From assembly GCA_003457065.1 (NCBI GenBank), contig DMJQ01000165.1, forward strand, positions 9,659 to 17,246: DNA of 7,588 nt, written 5' to 3'. The first letter of the stretch is position 1. Each line of letters begins with the position of its first letter. The notes under the pieces are model-generated. The model ran no database searches and was not told where the DNA came from. It saw only the letters and a program-made list of their open reading frames with translations. Shown here in pieces: positions 1-6,040 of the stretch. The stretch is from Clostridiales bacterium (lineage in GTDB: Bacteria; Bacillota; Clostridia; Tissierellales; Sedimentibacteraceae). Both the position numbers and the translations under genes were made by a program.

Positions 1-219
1 GACCTGAGTTCCGTAGCCAACCTGTGCAGCATTTGTTCCGCCTCTGTCGACACTGCCTGCACCTGGGTTTTTTAACTGCTGATAGTATACGTCCCTGAAT
101 GTCGTTCTTTGTGTTTTATATCCGTTTGTATTTACGTTAGCTATGTTGTTGCCTATTACGTCCATTTTTGTCTGGTGGCTTCTCATTCCTGAAACACCAG
201 AATAAAGTGCTTTCATCAT
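1..219 (-). CDS. flgE: Flagellar hook protein FlgE, N-terminal part (cut by the left edge)
   Basis: FlgE is the subunit of the flagellar hook, the universal joint outside the cell, and is exported by the flagellar type III system. Only the first 73 residues are visible; the frame is open to base 1. The N-terminus MMKALYSGVSGM followed by DVIGNNIANVNTNGYK (about residues 20-35) is the hallmark of the rod/hook protein family (Flg_bb_rod), and QVGYGTQV near the window edge matches the conserved segment that follows. The start is an ATG at 219, with a GGAG ribosome binding site ending 9 bases upstream; a second ATG at 216 would be 12 bases away and is less likely. Rod proteins FlgB, FlgC, FlgF and FlgG share this N-terminus, so the FlgE call rests partly on position: directly after fliK, flgD and the TIGR02530-type gene, where flgE is usual in Firmicutes. 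Confidence 0.9.
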   Translation of the reverse strand, partial: MMKALYSGVSGMRSHQTKMDVIGNNIANVNTNGYKTQRTTFRDVYYQQLKNPGAGSVDRGGTNAAQVGYGTQV

Positions 220-228
220 AATATTATT

Positions 229-233
229 CTCCT
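229..233 (-). promoter_or_regulatory. Ribosome binding site of flgE
   Basis: AGGAG lies 9 bases before the ATG at 219, in an A-rich unstructured stretch downstream of the hairpin. It favours the first of the two tandem ATG codons. Confidence 0.7.
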
Positions 234-251
234 TTTTTTGCCGAGCTGATT

Positions 252-277
252 AAATCCGTCAAAAAGTCGGGACTTTA
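252..277 (-). promoter_or_regulatory. Weak sigma-28-like promoter candidate before flgE
   Basis: Reading the minus strand, TAAAGTCC (277-270) resembles the -35 element of flagellar sigma-28/SigD promoters (TAAAGTTT in enteric bacteria). It is followed at a 14-base spacing from TAAA by ACGGATTT (259-252), which matches 5 of 8 positions of GCCGATAT. A start near base 245 would leave a leader of about 26 bases containing the flgE ribosome binding site. The -10 match is poor, hook genes are usually not sigma-28 dependent, and the same bases can be read as RNA structure, so this is only a candidate. Confidence 0.2.
263..276. repeat. 14-base inverted repeat AAAGTC-2-GACTTT
   Basis: On the plus strand, AAAGTC (263-268) and GACTTT (271-276) are perfect inverted copies separated by GG. 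A two-base spacer is too short for a full RNA hairpin, although four outer pairs could close over a six-base loop. At DNA level it has the dyad form expected of a dimeric regulator site. It abuts the bulged hairpin and overlaps the sigma-28-like candidate. Six-base arms in AT-rich DNA can arise by chance. Confidence 0.35.
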
Positions 278-298
278 GCCTCCTAAAAGGACCGGCTA
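276..298 (-). other. Bulged hairpin between the TIGR02530-type gene and flgE
   Basis: In the transcript, TAGCC (298-294) pairs with GGCTA (280-276). After a two-base GG bulge (293-292), TCCT (291-288) pairs with AGGA (284-281) around a TTT loop. The first three bases of the 5' arm are the TAG stop codon of the upstream gene. The AGGAGG within the 3' arm (284-279) looks like a ribosome binding site, but no start codon sits at a working distance. No U-tract follows directly, so it does not look like a normal intrinsic terminator. The pairing is visible by inspection; any function is inference. Confidence 0.4.
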
Positions 299-688
299 TT
301 TTATTACAGCTCCGTCTATATTTGTGAATATATTTTCTTTTAATTCATTGCTGTTTACTGCTGTTATAACTTTGTTGTTCATTGTGCTTATTATAAATGC
401 CTGATTATCAATCATCACAAGCACATTTTTCAAGCCCTTGTCTTTTGCCTGTTCAGCTGCTTCATTCAGCTTGTCTGTCACATCAGCGCTTACATCAATA
501 TTTCTTTCTTTTATTCTTTCATTTGCATGTTTTGAAAAAACTACCTCATTTTCGGTATTATTATTGAGCTTTTCGCTTAACAGATTTTTAAAGGCTGAAT
601 TTACGTTTTCATTATGCCTTGCAGAATATCCCTGCTGAACATTGTTGTTTAGATTGCTGAGCTTTCTTATGAAATTTATATCTGTCAT
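296..688 (-). CDS. TIGR02530-type flagellar operon protein (Flagellar_put family), function unknown
   Basis: This small protein of 130 residues belongs to a family repeatedly found in flagellar operons of Firmicutes and relatives but not, to my knowledge, given a defined role. The family signature is clear: FSKHANERIKERNID at residues 51-65, then KGLKNVLVMIDNQAFIIS (84-101), NNKVITAVN (104-112) and FTNIDGAVI at the C-terminus (121-129). The first 45 residues are polar, asparagine-rich and poorly conserved in type. There is no signal peptide or membrane segment, so it is probably cytoplasmic, or exported by the type III route. Its start is an ATG at 688 preceded by AGGTG 5 bases upstream, 12 bases after the flgD stop. 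Its place between flgD and flgE suggests a role in hook assembly, which is inference. Family assignment is from memory of the motif pattern. Confidence 0.88.
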   Translation of the reverse strand: MTDINFIRKLSNLNNNVQQGYSARHNENVNSAFKNLLSEKLNNNTENEVVFSKHANERIKERNIDVSADVTDKLNEAAEQAKDKGLKNVLVMIDNQAFIISTMNNKVITAVNSNELKENIFTNIDGAVIK

Positions 689-700
689 TCTATCACCTGC

Positions 701-1195
701 TTACTGCCCTGCTTCTTTATCCGATTCTCCGTCTGATGGATCTTCAGGATCAGGATTTTCCGGAACAGGGTCTTCTTTCTTTCCTGTTTCTTTGATTTCC
801 ATAACATTGGAATAACCGTACTCTTTATCATTCACATACAGCCTTGCTTCTCCTCCGAATATGGTAACCCTTTGAACTATGCCTTCCTGGACTTCTAATT
901 CTCCCTTGCTGTTATAAGACGCAACCACAACATTTTTTCCTATCAGGGATGTAGCCTGTCCCTCCATTGCCACTTCTCTCAAATCAGACATTGCTTCCAA
1001 TGACGAAAATTGTGCCATTTGTGCTATGAAATCTGTGTTTTCCATGGGATTCATCGGGTCCTGATTAGTCATCTGAGCTACAATCAGGTTAAGGAAATCA
1101 TTCATGCCCAGACTTTCTTCCTTTTGAATCTTCAGGTCTTTTACATTTTCCGCAATATTTGCTCCATAAACTGGCTTATATGCATTTATCTCCAA
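701..1195 (-). CDS. flgD: Flagellar hook-capping protein FlgD, short form with acidic tail
   Basis: FlgD is the exported scaffold that caps the growing hook so that FlgE subunits can assemble. Residues 31-67 carry the FlgD core, including GMNDFLNLIVAQMTNQDP, NPMENTDFIAQMAQF and SSLE. A short beta-rich segment follows (about 84-136, with SLIGKNVVVAS). At 164 residues it is shorter than enteric FlgD (about 230), and the Ig-like/tudor C-terminal region is reduced. Instead it ends in a Pro/Asp/Glu-rich tail from about residue 140 (EDPVPENPDPEDPSDGESD). The start is a TTG at 1195, chosen because AGGAGG at 1207-1202 ends 6 bases upstream and the sequence MEINAYKP fits the frame. The gap to the fliK stop is 10 bases, and that TAG stop shares bases with the ribosome binding site. 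Confidence 0.95.
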   Translation of the reverse strand: MEINAYKPVYGANIAENVKDLKIQKEESLGMNDFLNLIVAQMTNQDPMNPMENTDFIAQMAQFSSLEAMSDLREVAMEGQATSLIGKNVVVASYNSKGELEVQEGIVQRVTIFGGEARLYVNDKEYGYSNVMEIKETGKKEDPVPENPDPEDPSDGESDKEAGQ

Positions 1196-1201
1196 TGCCT
1201 G

Positions 1202-1207
1202 CCTCCT
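1202..1207 (-). promoter_or_regulatory. Ribosome binding site fixing the TTG start of flgD
   Basis: A perfect AGGAGG ends 6 bases before the TTG at 1195. Its first two bases are the last two bases of the fliK TAG stop codon, so ribosomes ending fliK sit on the flgD initiation site. Confidence 0.75.
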
Positions 1208-2426
1208 ACACGTTTAACTTTATATTTCTCATATTAATCACCTGCGAAAACACGCTGTCTTCTTCGCTGTCAGAATCTTCGGGACTGTAGGAATAATTGT
1301 TCTTTTGCCTTCCATGCCCGTGGGATTCGTCATTGTTCTGACTGTAATTCTGCTGTTCCTGCTGCTCATTGTTTTGATCGTATCTGAACACATGGTTCTC
1401 GCTTTGATAATCATGAGACTTTACCATAATATCAACAGGCGTACCTGATGACTTATTTAAAATATTGGCAAGCTCTCCCGCATTTGAAAGCAGTATCTTT
1501 TGTGTTTCTTCATTTGATGCTTCGATTTTAACCGTTATTTTATTGTCTTCAAATGCCATCTTTATGTCTACTTTCCCAAGGTTATGTGGATGAAGTTCCA
1601 TTGTTACATGCTTCACGGCATCATTGGTTCCTGCTTTTGTTTCAGACATGAATACTATTTTATCTTTAACCTGGGACATAACCTGCGATTTTATTTCTGA
1701 TGATTCATCACTTATGGTAATAATTTTGTTATCTCCTTCTACTGCTGCAAAAGGTTTATTGTTTGCAGCCAGCAGATTTACCTTAAAATCAATTTCGTCT
1801 TTAAGTTTAGCTCTGTTGCCTTCAATTTCAGCAATCAGCTTTTCAGCCGAGAAATTTGATTTAGATGTGCTCATCTTTACTGTATCACCCAAAACATCTG
1901 ATGTTTTAGGGTCTACACTCTGCTGCTGATTTTCATGCTCCGGATTTTTTGTGTTTTGAGATGCATTGAAATTCACATAATTTTTGACAGCCTGTGAATA
2001 TTTTGAATCCGGTATGCCGTAAAGAATATTTTCCGCAGGAAACTCATTATTTACAACATTCGGCATAATATAATTCAATTGCTGAACCATGCTGTATAAA
2101 TCTGCCGGTGTTTTTTCCTGTGTAGCTTTTTCTTTCGATTCGGCATCATTGGAATTGTTGCTTTTATCTTCTCCCACCGAATTTATTTCATCGGTGACAT
2201 TCAGGTTTGCCGTGTTGCCTTCCGCCAGCAGCTGCAGAATATCGGGATTTAATGCTGCATTTTCTGTCTGTGCAAGCTGCATCGGATTTTGATTTTCTGC
2301 CATCAGCATTTTCAGCATGTTTAAAAACTCACCCTTATTCATGTTGACCTGCTGATTGCCGAACGGTATTCCGTTACCCTGAACCTGCCCTGCAATAACA
2401 TTGTTCAAATTCATGTTCACGTTCAT
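1206..2426 (-). CDS. fliK: Flagellar hook-length control protein FliK
   Basis: FliK is a secreted molecular ruler. It measures hook length and, through its C-terminal domain acting on FlhB, switches export from hook to filament substrates. The product is 406 residues. The N-terminal two thirds are low-complexity, rich in Asn, Gln, Ser and Lys, as usual for FliK. The Flg_hook C-terminal domain spans about residues 250-338, with the signature VTMELHPHNLGKVDIKM (274-290), ITVKIEASNEET and an L-rich helix before PVDIMVKS. A hydrophilic tail rich in Gln, Asn, His and Ser follows, ending VINMRNIKLNV. The frame is open upstream to 2477, but the ATG at 2426 is preferred because AAGGAGGTGA stands 4 bases before it and the upstream codons overlap fliJ. 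FliK is poorly conserved, so the call rests on the C-terminal domain and on context between fliJ and flgD. Confidence 0.93.
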   Translation of the reverse strand: MNVNMNLNNVIAGQVQGNGIPFGNQQVNMNKGEFLNMLKMLMAENQNPMQLAQTENAALNPDILQLLAEGNTANLNVTDEINSVGEDKSNNSNDAESKEKATQEKTPADLYSMVQQLNYIMPNVVNNEFPAENILYGIPDSKYSQAVKNYVNFNASQNTKNPEHENQQQSVDPKTSDVLGDTVKMSTSKSNFSAEKLIAEIEGNRAKLKDEIDFKVNLLAANNKPFAAVEGDNKIITISDESSEIKSQVMSQVKDKIVFMSETKAGTNDAVKHVTMELHPHNLGKVDIKMAFEDNKITVKIEASNEETQKILLSNAGELANILNKSSGTPVDIMVKSHDYQSENHVFRYDQNNEQQEQQNYSQNNDESHGHGRQKNNYSYSPEDSDSEEDSVFSQVINMRNIKLNV

Positions 2427-2430
2427 TTTT

Positions 2431-2440
2431 TCACCTCCTT
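2431..2440 (-). promoter_or_regulatory. Strong ribosome binding site fixing the fliK start
   Basis: AAGGAGGTGA is a ten-base near-perfect complement to the 3' end of 16S rRNA. Its GGAGG core ends 7 bases before the ATG at 2426. It excludes the longer reading that starts at 2477 inside fliJ. Confidence 0.8.
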
Positions 2441-2460
2441 TCAATTTTTTATATTTCAGT

Positions 2461-2919
2461 TTATAACTGCACCGCATAATTTTTTGTCATGCTCTTATTA
2501 GAAACAAATTCCTCAATGAAAATTTCTTCTTTTTTAGCAACAGCCTTGCCGTACTTTTCCAACTCTTTGTCTTTGAGTTTTTCAAGGCTTGAAATCTCCA
2601 TATTCATGCCAACTATTTCCTGTCTTTTTTCCTCTATCTTTTTTAAAACAATCTGCCTGTCTTCTTCTTTTTTCTCAATCTGCTTTAAAATACTGCTCAT
2701 TAACAATTTATAATAGGCCATTTCCCCTACAGATATTGCTACTGCTGACTTTTCAACAAATTTATCATTTATTTCCTTGAACCGGTATCTCAAATTTTTA
2801 ACAGTCATCTCAATAGTTTTCAAATCATTATTTAAGCTGCCAAGTTCAATTTTCAGGTTTTCTAACAGCTGTTCCTTGATTTCCAAAACTTTCTGTAATG
2901 AAAAATTAAATTTTTTCAA
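2461..2919 (-). CDS. fliJ: Flagellar export protein FliJ
   Basis: FliJ is the coiled-coil stalk that inserts into the FliI ATPase ring, links it to the export gate protein FlhA and helps with chaperone traffic. The product is 152 residues, typical of the family (about 145-155). It begins KKFNFSLQKVLEIKEQ, the usual FliJ opening, and is almost entirely charged helix with heptad-like spacing of Leu, Ile and Val (for example LENLKIELGSLNNDLKTIEM), consistent with an antiparallel coiled coil. The start is TTG at 2919: AGGAGG at 2931-2926 ends 6 bases upstream. An in-frame ATG at 2940 would add seven residues encoded by the ribosome binding site itself and has only AAAGG two bases away. FliJ is weakly conserved; position directly after fliI makes the call firm. 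Confidence 0.92.
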   Translation of the reverse strand: MKKFNFSLQKVLEIKEQLLENLKIELGSLNNDLKTIEMTVKNLRYRFKEINDKFVEKSAVAISVGEMAYYKLLMSSILKQIEKKEEDRQIVLKKIEEKRQEIVGMNMEISSLEKLKDKELEKYGKAVAKKEEIFIEEFVSNKSMTKNYAVQL

Positions 2920-2925
2920 TTTGTA

Positions 2926-2931
2926 CCTCCT
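2926..2931 (-). promoter_or_regulatory. Ribosome binding site fixing the TTG start of fliJ
   Basis: AGGAGG ends 6 bases before the TTG at 2919. It lies inside the longer open frame that begins at the ATG at 2940, which argues that the ATG is not the real start. Confidence 0.75.
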
Positions 2932-2965
2932 TTTTTTCATTACCTTTTCGAATACTATAGTGGAA

Positions 2966-4273
2966 TTATATGTCGGTCATCAATTGAAGTATTTCTTCAT
3001 ATGTATATTTCTCATTTACCCCCTGAATAAGGAAGTCATTAACTTTGTCAATCTTGCTTATTGCTTCATCTAATTTAGAGTTTGTGCCCTTTTTATATGC
3101 TCCGATAGAAATTAAGTCATAGTTAGCATAATAAACTGATAAAATGTCACGGATTTTCTTGGCATTGTCGTTGTGTTCCTTGGCTACTATGTCATTCATC
3201 AGCCTGGATATGCTCGCATTTATGTCAATTGCCGGATAATGGTTTGAATTTGCAAGCTTTCGTGTTAGGACTATGTGTCCGTCAACAATTCCTCTCACGG
3301 TATCCGATATTGGCTCATTTGTATCATCACCCTCGACCAGTACCGTGTATATTCCGGTTATGGAACCGCTGTTGAAATTTCCGCTTCTTTCCAAAAGTTT
3401 CGGAAGTTCGGCATATATGGAAGGTGTGTACCCCCTTGCAACCGGAGGTTCTCCCGTAGCAAGGCCTATTTCCCTCTGTGCCATCGCAAATCTTGTAAGA
3501 GAGTCCATCATTAAAAGCACATCTTTTCCCTTATCTTTAAAATATTCGGCAATTGTTGTGGCAACCAGTGCACATTTCACTCTGAGCATTGCCGGCTGAT
3601 CTGAGGTAGCTATTACCAGTACGGATCTTTTTAAGCCTTCTTCACCTAAATCCTTGTCTATAAATTCTCTGACTTCTCTTCCTCTTTCGCCAACGAGAGC
3701 TATGACATTTATGTCTGCCTTTACATTTTTTGCAACCATTCCAAGCAATGTACTTTTCCCGACACCGCTTCCGGCAAATATTCCCATACGCTGACCTTTG
3801 CCTATGGTCAGCATGCCATCTATGGCTTTTACTCCAAAACTCAAGCTTGAATCTATTCTCGGTCTTGAAAGCGGATTTATGTATTCATTGTCAACATAGC
3901 AATATTCATCACTTACAAATTGTTCGCCTTCGTCTATAGGTTGTCCCGTGGCATCAACTATCCTGCCTATTAGGAAATCACCGACAGGGATCTTGAGTTT
4001 ATTTTTTGTTGATTTAACCGTATTTCCAAGGCCGATACCCTTAATGTCTTCATATGGCATGAGCAGCACTCTGCCGTCATTAAATCCCACAACCTCGGCA
4101 CGCACGGTTTTTTCGGCAGTATCTGTTGAAATCTCACATACTTCGCCTATCTTGTACTTGCTGCCGGTTGCTTCGATCATCATTCCGGATATTCTTTTAA
4201 CTTTTCCTATATTAGTGGAAAGATCTTCTCTTGCCAATATTTCCTGAATATTTTTAAATTTATTAGACTGCAT
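2966..4273 (-). CDS. fliI: Flagellum-specific ATPase FliI
   Basis: FliI is the cytoplasmic hexameric ATPase of the flagellar type III export apparatus. It hydrolyses ATP to release and unfold substrates and is related to F1-ATPase beta. The 435-residue length is normal. Visible motifs are the Walker A GSGVGKST (168-175), VGERGREV (194-201) with the catalytic glutamate E196, Walker B VLLMMD (252-257), and the ATP synthase alpha/beta signature with PAIDINASISR (347-357). An N-terminal beta-barrel domain occupies about residues 20-95, and the C-terminal helical domain follows about residue 355. All catalytic residues are intact. The ATG start at 4273 overlaps the end of fliH by 11 bases and lacks a strong ribosome binding site at ideal distance (GATGG is 12 bases away), so translation is probably coupled to fliH. 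A 46-base gap to fliJ follows. Confidence 0.98.
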   Translation of the reverse strand: MQSNKFKNIQEILAREDLSTNIGKVKRISGMMIEATGSKYKIGEVCEISTDTAEKTVRAEVVGFNDGRVLLMPYEDIKGIGLGNTVKSTKNKLKIPVGDFLIGRIVDATGQPIDEGEQFVSDEYCYVDNEYINPLSRPRIDSSLSFGVKAIDGMLTIGKGQRMGIFAGSGVGKSTLLGMVAKNVKADINVIALVGERGREVREFIDKDLGEEGLKRSVLVIATSDQPAMLRVKCALVATTIAEYFKDKGKDVLLMMDSLTRFAMAQREIGLATGEPPVARGYTPSIYAELPKLLERSGNFNSGSITGIYTVLVEGDDTNEPISDTVRGIVDGHIVLTRKLANSNHYPAIDINASISRLMNDIVAKEHNDNAKKIRDILSVYYANYDLISIGAYKKGTNSKLDEAISKIDKVNDFLIQGVNEKYTYEEILQLMTDI

Positions 4274-5039
4274 TCTTGTTAAGTACCATCTCTTTAAGAT
4301 TTTTAAGCTGTGTGCTTATGCTCGCATCAACTATCCCGTCTGGTGTTTCCACTATTGCACTGCCTTCTTCCAGTTCTTCTGAAACTTCTATTTTAACATC
4401 ATTTGATATTTTGTTTAATTCATTAATCAGTTTTTTGTCCGCCTGCAGGGCAATTGCATCATCACTGTTTGAAATATATACCTTGATCCATTCCACATTC
4501 CTGTAATCCTTGATCACACCTTCGATTATTCCTGCAACCGAACTGTCTCTTGAATCAATTTTATGTCTGATTATTTTCTCCGCTATGTCAATAGCAAGTT
4601 TTGTTAAATCTTTTTCATACTGAGAGATTATTTCTTCCTTTTCATCTTCTACTGCACATAGCATTTCTGTTATTTCATTGATTCTGGATTCATTTTGTCT
4701 CTGAAGTTTTTCTGTTACTTCTATCTTCCCGATTTCATAACCTTCGGAATGCCCTTTGTTCTTGCCTATTTCCATGCCTGCATTATATCCTTCTTCATAG
4801 CCTCTTTTTTTACACTGAGCTATTTCCTCCTGAGCATTCCGTTTTGCGGTATTGATTATTTTTAATGCCTCATCATGGGCTTCTTTTAAAATAATTTCTC
4901 GTTGATTGTATATTTCATACAGATCCTCACGTGGAGTACTTATAACTTCAGGTTCCTGTAATTCCGGCTTTTGAACATTGGCTTTGACCTGATTGCTTCT
5001 GTCAAAAATCACATATTCAGCTTTGATTATTTTAGACAA
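4263..5039 (-). CDS. fliH: Flagellar assembly protein FliH (export ATPase stator)
   Basis: FliH dimers bind FliI, restrain its ATPase activity and dock it to the C-ring; the protein resembles the peripheral stalk of F-type ATPases. With the TTG start at 5039 the product is 258 residues beginning MSKIIKAEYVIF, a common FliH opening. AGGA at 5051-5048 is 8 bases upstream. The ATG at 5048 would add three residues but has only weak ribosome-binding sequence, so the choice is moderate. The order is a variable N-terminal part, a charged helical region (about 40-80), a glycine-repeat helix with seven Gly every fourth residue (80-104), a long coiled coil (about 108-145), and a C-terminal domain (about 145-250) with LAIDIAEKIIRHKI and the closing GSAIVETPDGIVDASISTQL typical of FliH/HrpE proteins. 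It overlaps fliG by 8 bases and fliI by 11. Confidence 0.94.
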   Translation of the reverse strand: MSKIIKAEYVIFDRSNQVKANVQKPELQEPEVISTPREDLYEIYNQREIILKEAHDEALKIINTAKRNAQEEIAQCKKRGYEEGYNAGMEIGKNKGHSEGYEIGKIEVTEKLQRQNESRINEITEMLCAVEDEKEEIISQYEKDLTKLAIDIAEKIIRHKIDSRDSSVAGIIEGVIKDYRNVEWIKVYISNSDDAIALQADKKLINELNKISNDVKIEVSEELEEGSAIVETPDGIVDASISTQLKNLKEMVLNKNAV

Positions 5040-6039
5040 TAATATCATCCTTTCCGCCCTTTGCTATAACGAGCTCTCCTTCTTCCTCCAGACGTCTGAT
5101 AACTGATACAATTCTTTGTTGAGCTTCTTCCACGTCTCTCAAACGTACGTTGTGAGTATATTCCAATTCCGACTTGATTGTTTCGCCCATCTTGGTTGAC
5201 ATGTTGTTGAATAAAACATCCGCAACCTCTTTGTTCGATCCCTTAATAGCATATACCAGATCCTTGCCGTCAACTTCACGAAGGAATCTCTGAATGCTCA
5301 TTGCATCCATAGTAACAATGTCTTCAAATACAAACATCCTCATTCTGATTTCATCAGAAAGCTTTGCATTCTTCTTGTTAAGTTCATCAAATATGTATTT
5401 TTCATTGCCTCTGTCCATATTGTTCATAACATCGGCAACATAGTTTATTCCGCCTATTTCCGTAAAGTCTACAGATACTATTGAATTAAATTTCTTCTCT
5501 AATTCCTGCTCCACATATTTCACGATTTCGGGTGAAGTACGATCCATCTTTGCAATTCTTTCAACCACGTCTATTCGCTTCTCCTTAGGCAGTTCCGCAA
5601 TTACCGCAGATGCCTGATCAGCCCTTGCGTATGATAATATGAGTGCTATGGTCTGAGGATGCTCATTTTGAATTATGGTTAAAAGATTCTTATAATCTGA
5701 TTTCCTTACAAACTCAAAAGATTTGGTTCTCAGTGTCTTTGTGACTCTTTCTAAAAGGCTTGCCGCAGTTTGTGAGCCAAATGCTTTTTCAAGAACATTT
5801 CTTGCATATTCTAAACCGCCTTCGGTTATTACTTTTTGTGTAAGACACAAATCATAAAAATCCTTGAGTGTATGTTCCATAGTCTGCGGCTCTAAATGCT
5901 CCAACCTTGAAATTTCATATGTAAGCTGTTCAATCTCATCTTCTTTAAGAAATTTATATATTTTCGATGCATCATCCGCACCAAGAGAAATAATAATAGC
6001 TGCAGCTTTTTGTTTGCCCGTTAATTTAGATTCTGCCAT
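5032..6039 (-). CDS. fliG: Flagellar motor switch protein FliG
   Basis: FliG forms the upper C-ring on the cytoplasmic face of the MS-ring. It interacts with MotA to generate torque and with FliM for direction switching. The product is 335 residues, the normal length, starting MAESKLTGKQKAAAIIISLG. Three domains are visible: N (about 1-100, binds FliF), middle (about 110-190) with the EHPQTIALILS motif that contacts FliM, and C (about 190-330) with MFVFEDIV (235-242) and the charged torque helix region following SIQRFLREVDGKDL. The ATG at 6039 is preferred: GAGG ends 9 bases upstream, and the protein then opens with the family's usual MA-x-x-LTGKQKAA. An ATG at 6048 would add three residues and overlap fliF by 8 bases. 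With the chosen start only one base separates it from the fliF stop, so the two are probably coupled. Confidence 0.97.
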   Translation of the reverse strand: MAESKLTGKQKAAAIIISLGADDASKIYKFLKEDEIEQLTYEISRLEHLEPQTMEHTLKDFYDLCLTQKVITEGGLEYARNVLEKAFGSQTAASLLERVTKTLRTKSFEFVRKSDYKNLLTIIQNEHPQTIALILSYARADQASAVIAELPKEKRIDVVERIAKMDRTSPEIVKYVEQELEKKFNSIVSVDFTEIGGINYVADVMNNMDRGNEKYIFDELNKKNAKLSDEIRMRMFVFEDIVTMDAMSIQRFLREVDGKDLVYAIKGSNKEVADVLFNNMSTKMGETIKSELEYTHNVRLRDVEEAQQRIVSVIRRLEEEGELVIAKGGKDDIIV

Positions 6040-6040
6040 A

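Noticed and set aside
225..262. Twelve-codon leader peptide starting at TTG 262 and ending just before flgE
   Set aside because: The only upstream AGGAGG is 16 bases away, too far for initiation, and is predicted to be paired in the hairpin. Nothing in the peptide suggests coding.
257..262. TTGACG as a sigma-A -35 box before flgE
   Set aside because: At 16-18 bases downstream there is only an A-tract with no TATAAT-like -10 element.
276..298. The hairpin before flgE as an intrinsic terminator
   Set aside because: The stem is bulged and followed by AAAGTCCCGAC instead of a run of T; the TTTTT run comes 10 bases later, and termination here would cut the operon before the hook gene.
1624..1929. 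Plus-strand open frames opposite fliK, fliI, fliG and other genes
   Set aside because: They are antisense shadows of well-supported flagellar genes; their low-complexity Ser/Leu/Phe-rich translations show no family features and no convincing ribosome binding sites.
2427..2477. Longer fliK beginning at 2477 with 17 extra residues
   Set aside because: The added codons overlap the end of fliJ and include the strong AAGGAGGTGA ribosome binding site that points to the ATG at 2426; the extra residues do not look like a FliK N-terminus.
2951..2962. Short palindrome ACTATAGT in the fliI-fliJ gap
   Set aside because: Eight bases with no promoter or terminator context is expected by chance in AT-rich DNA.
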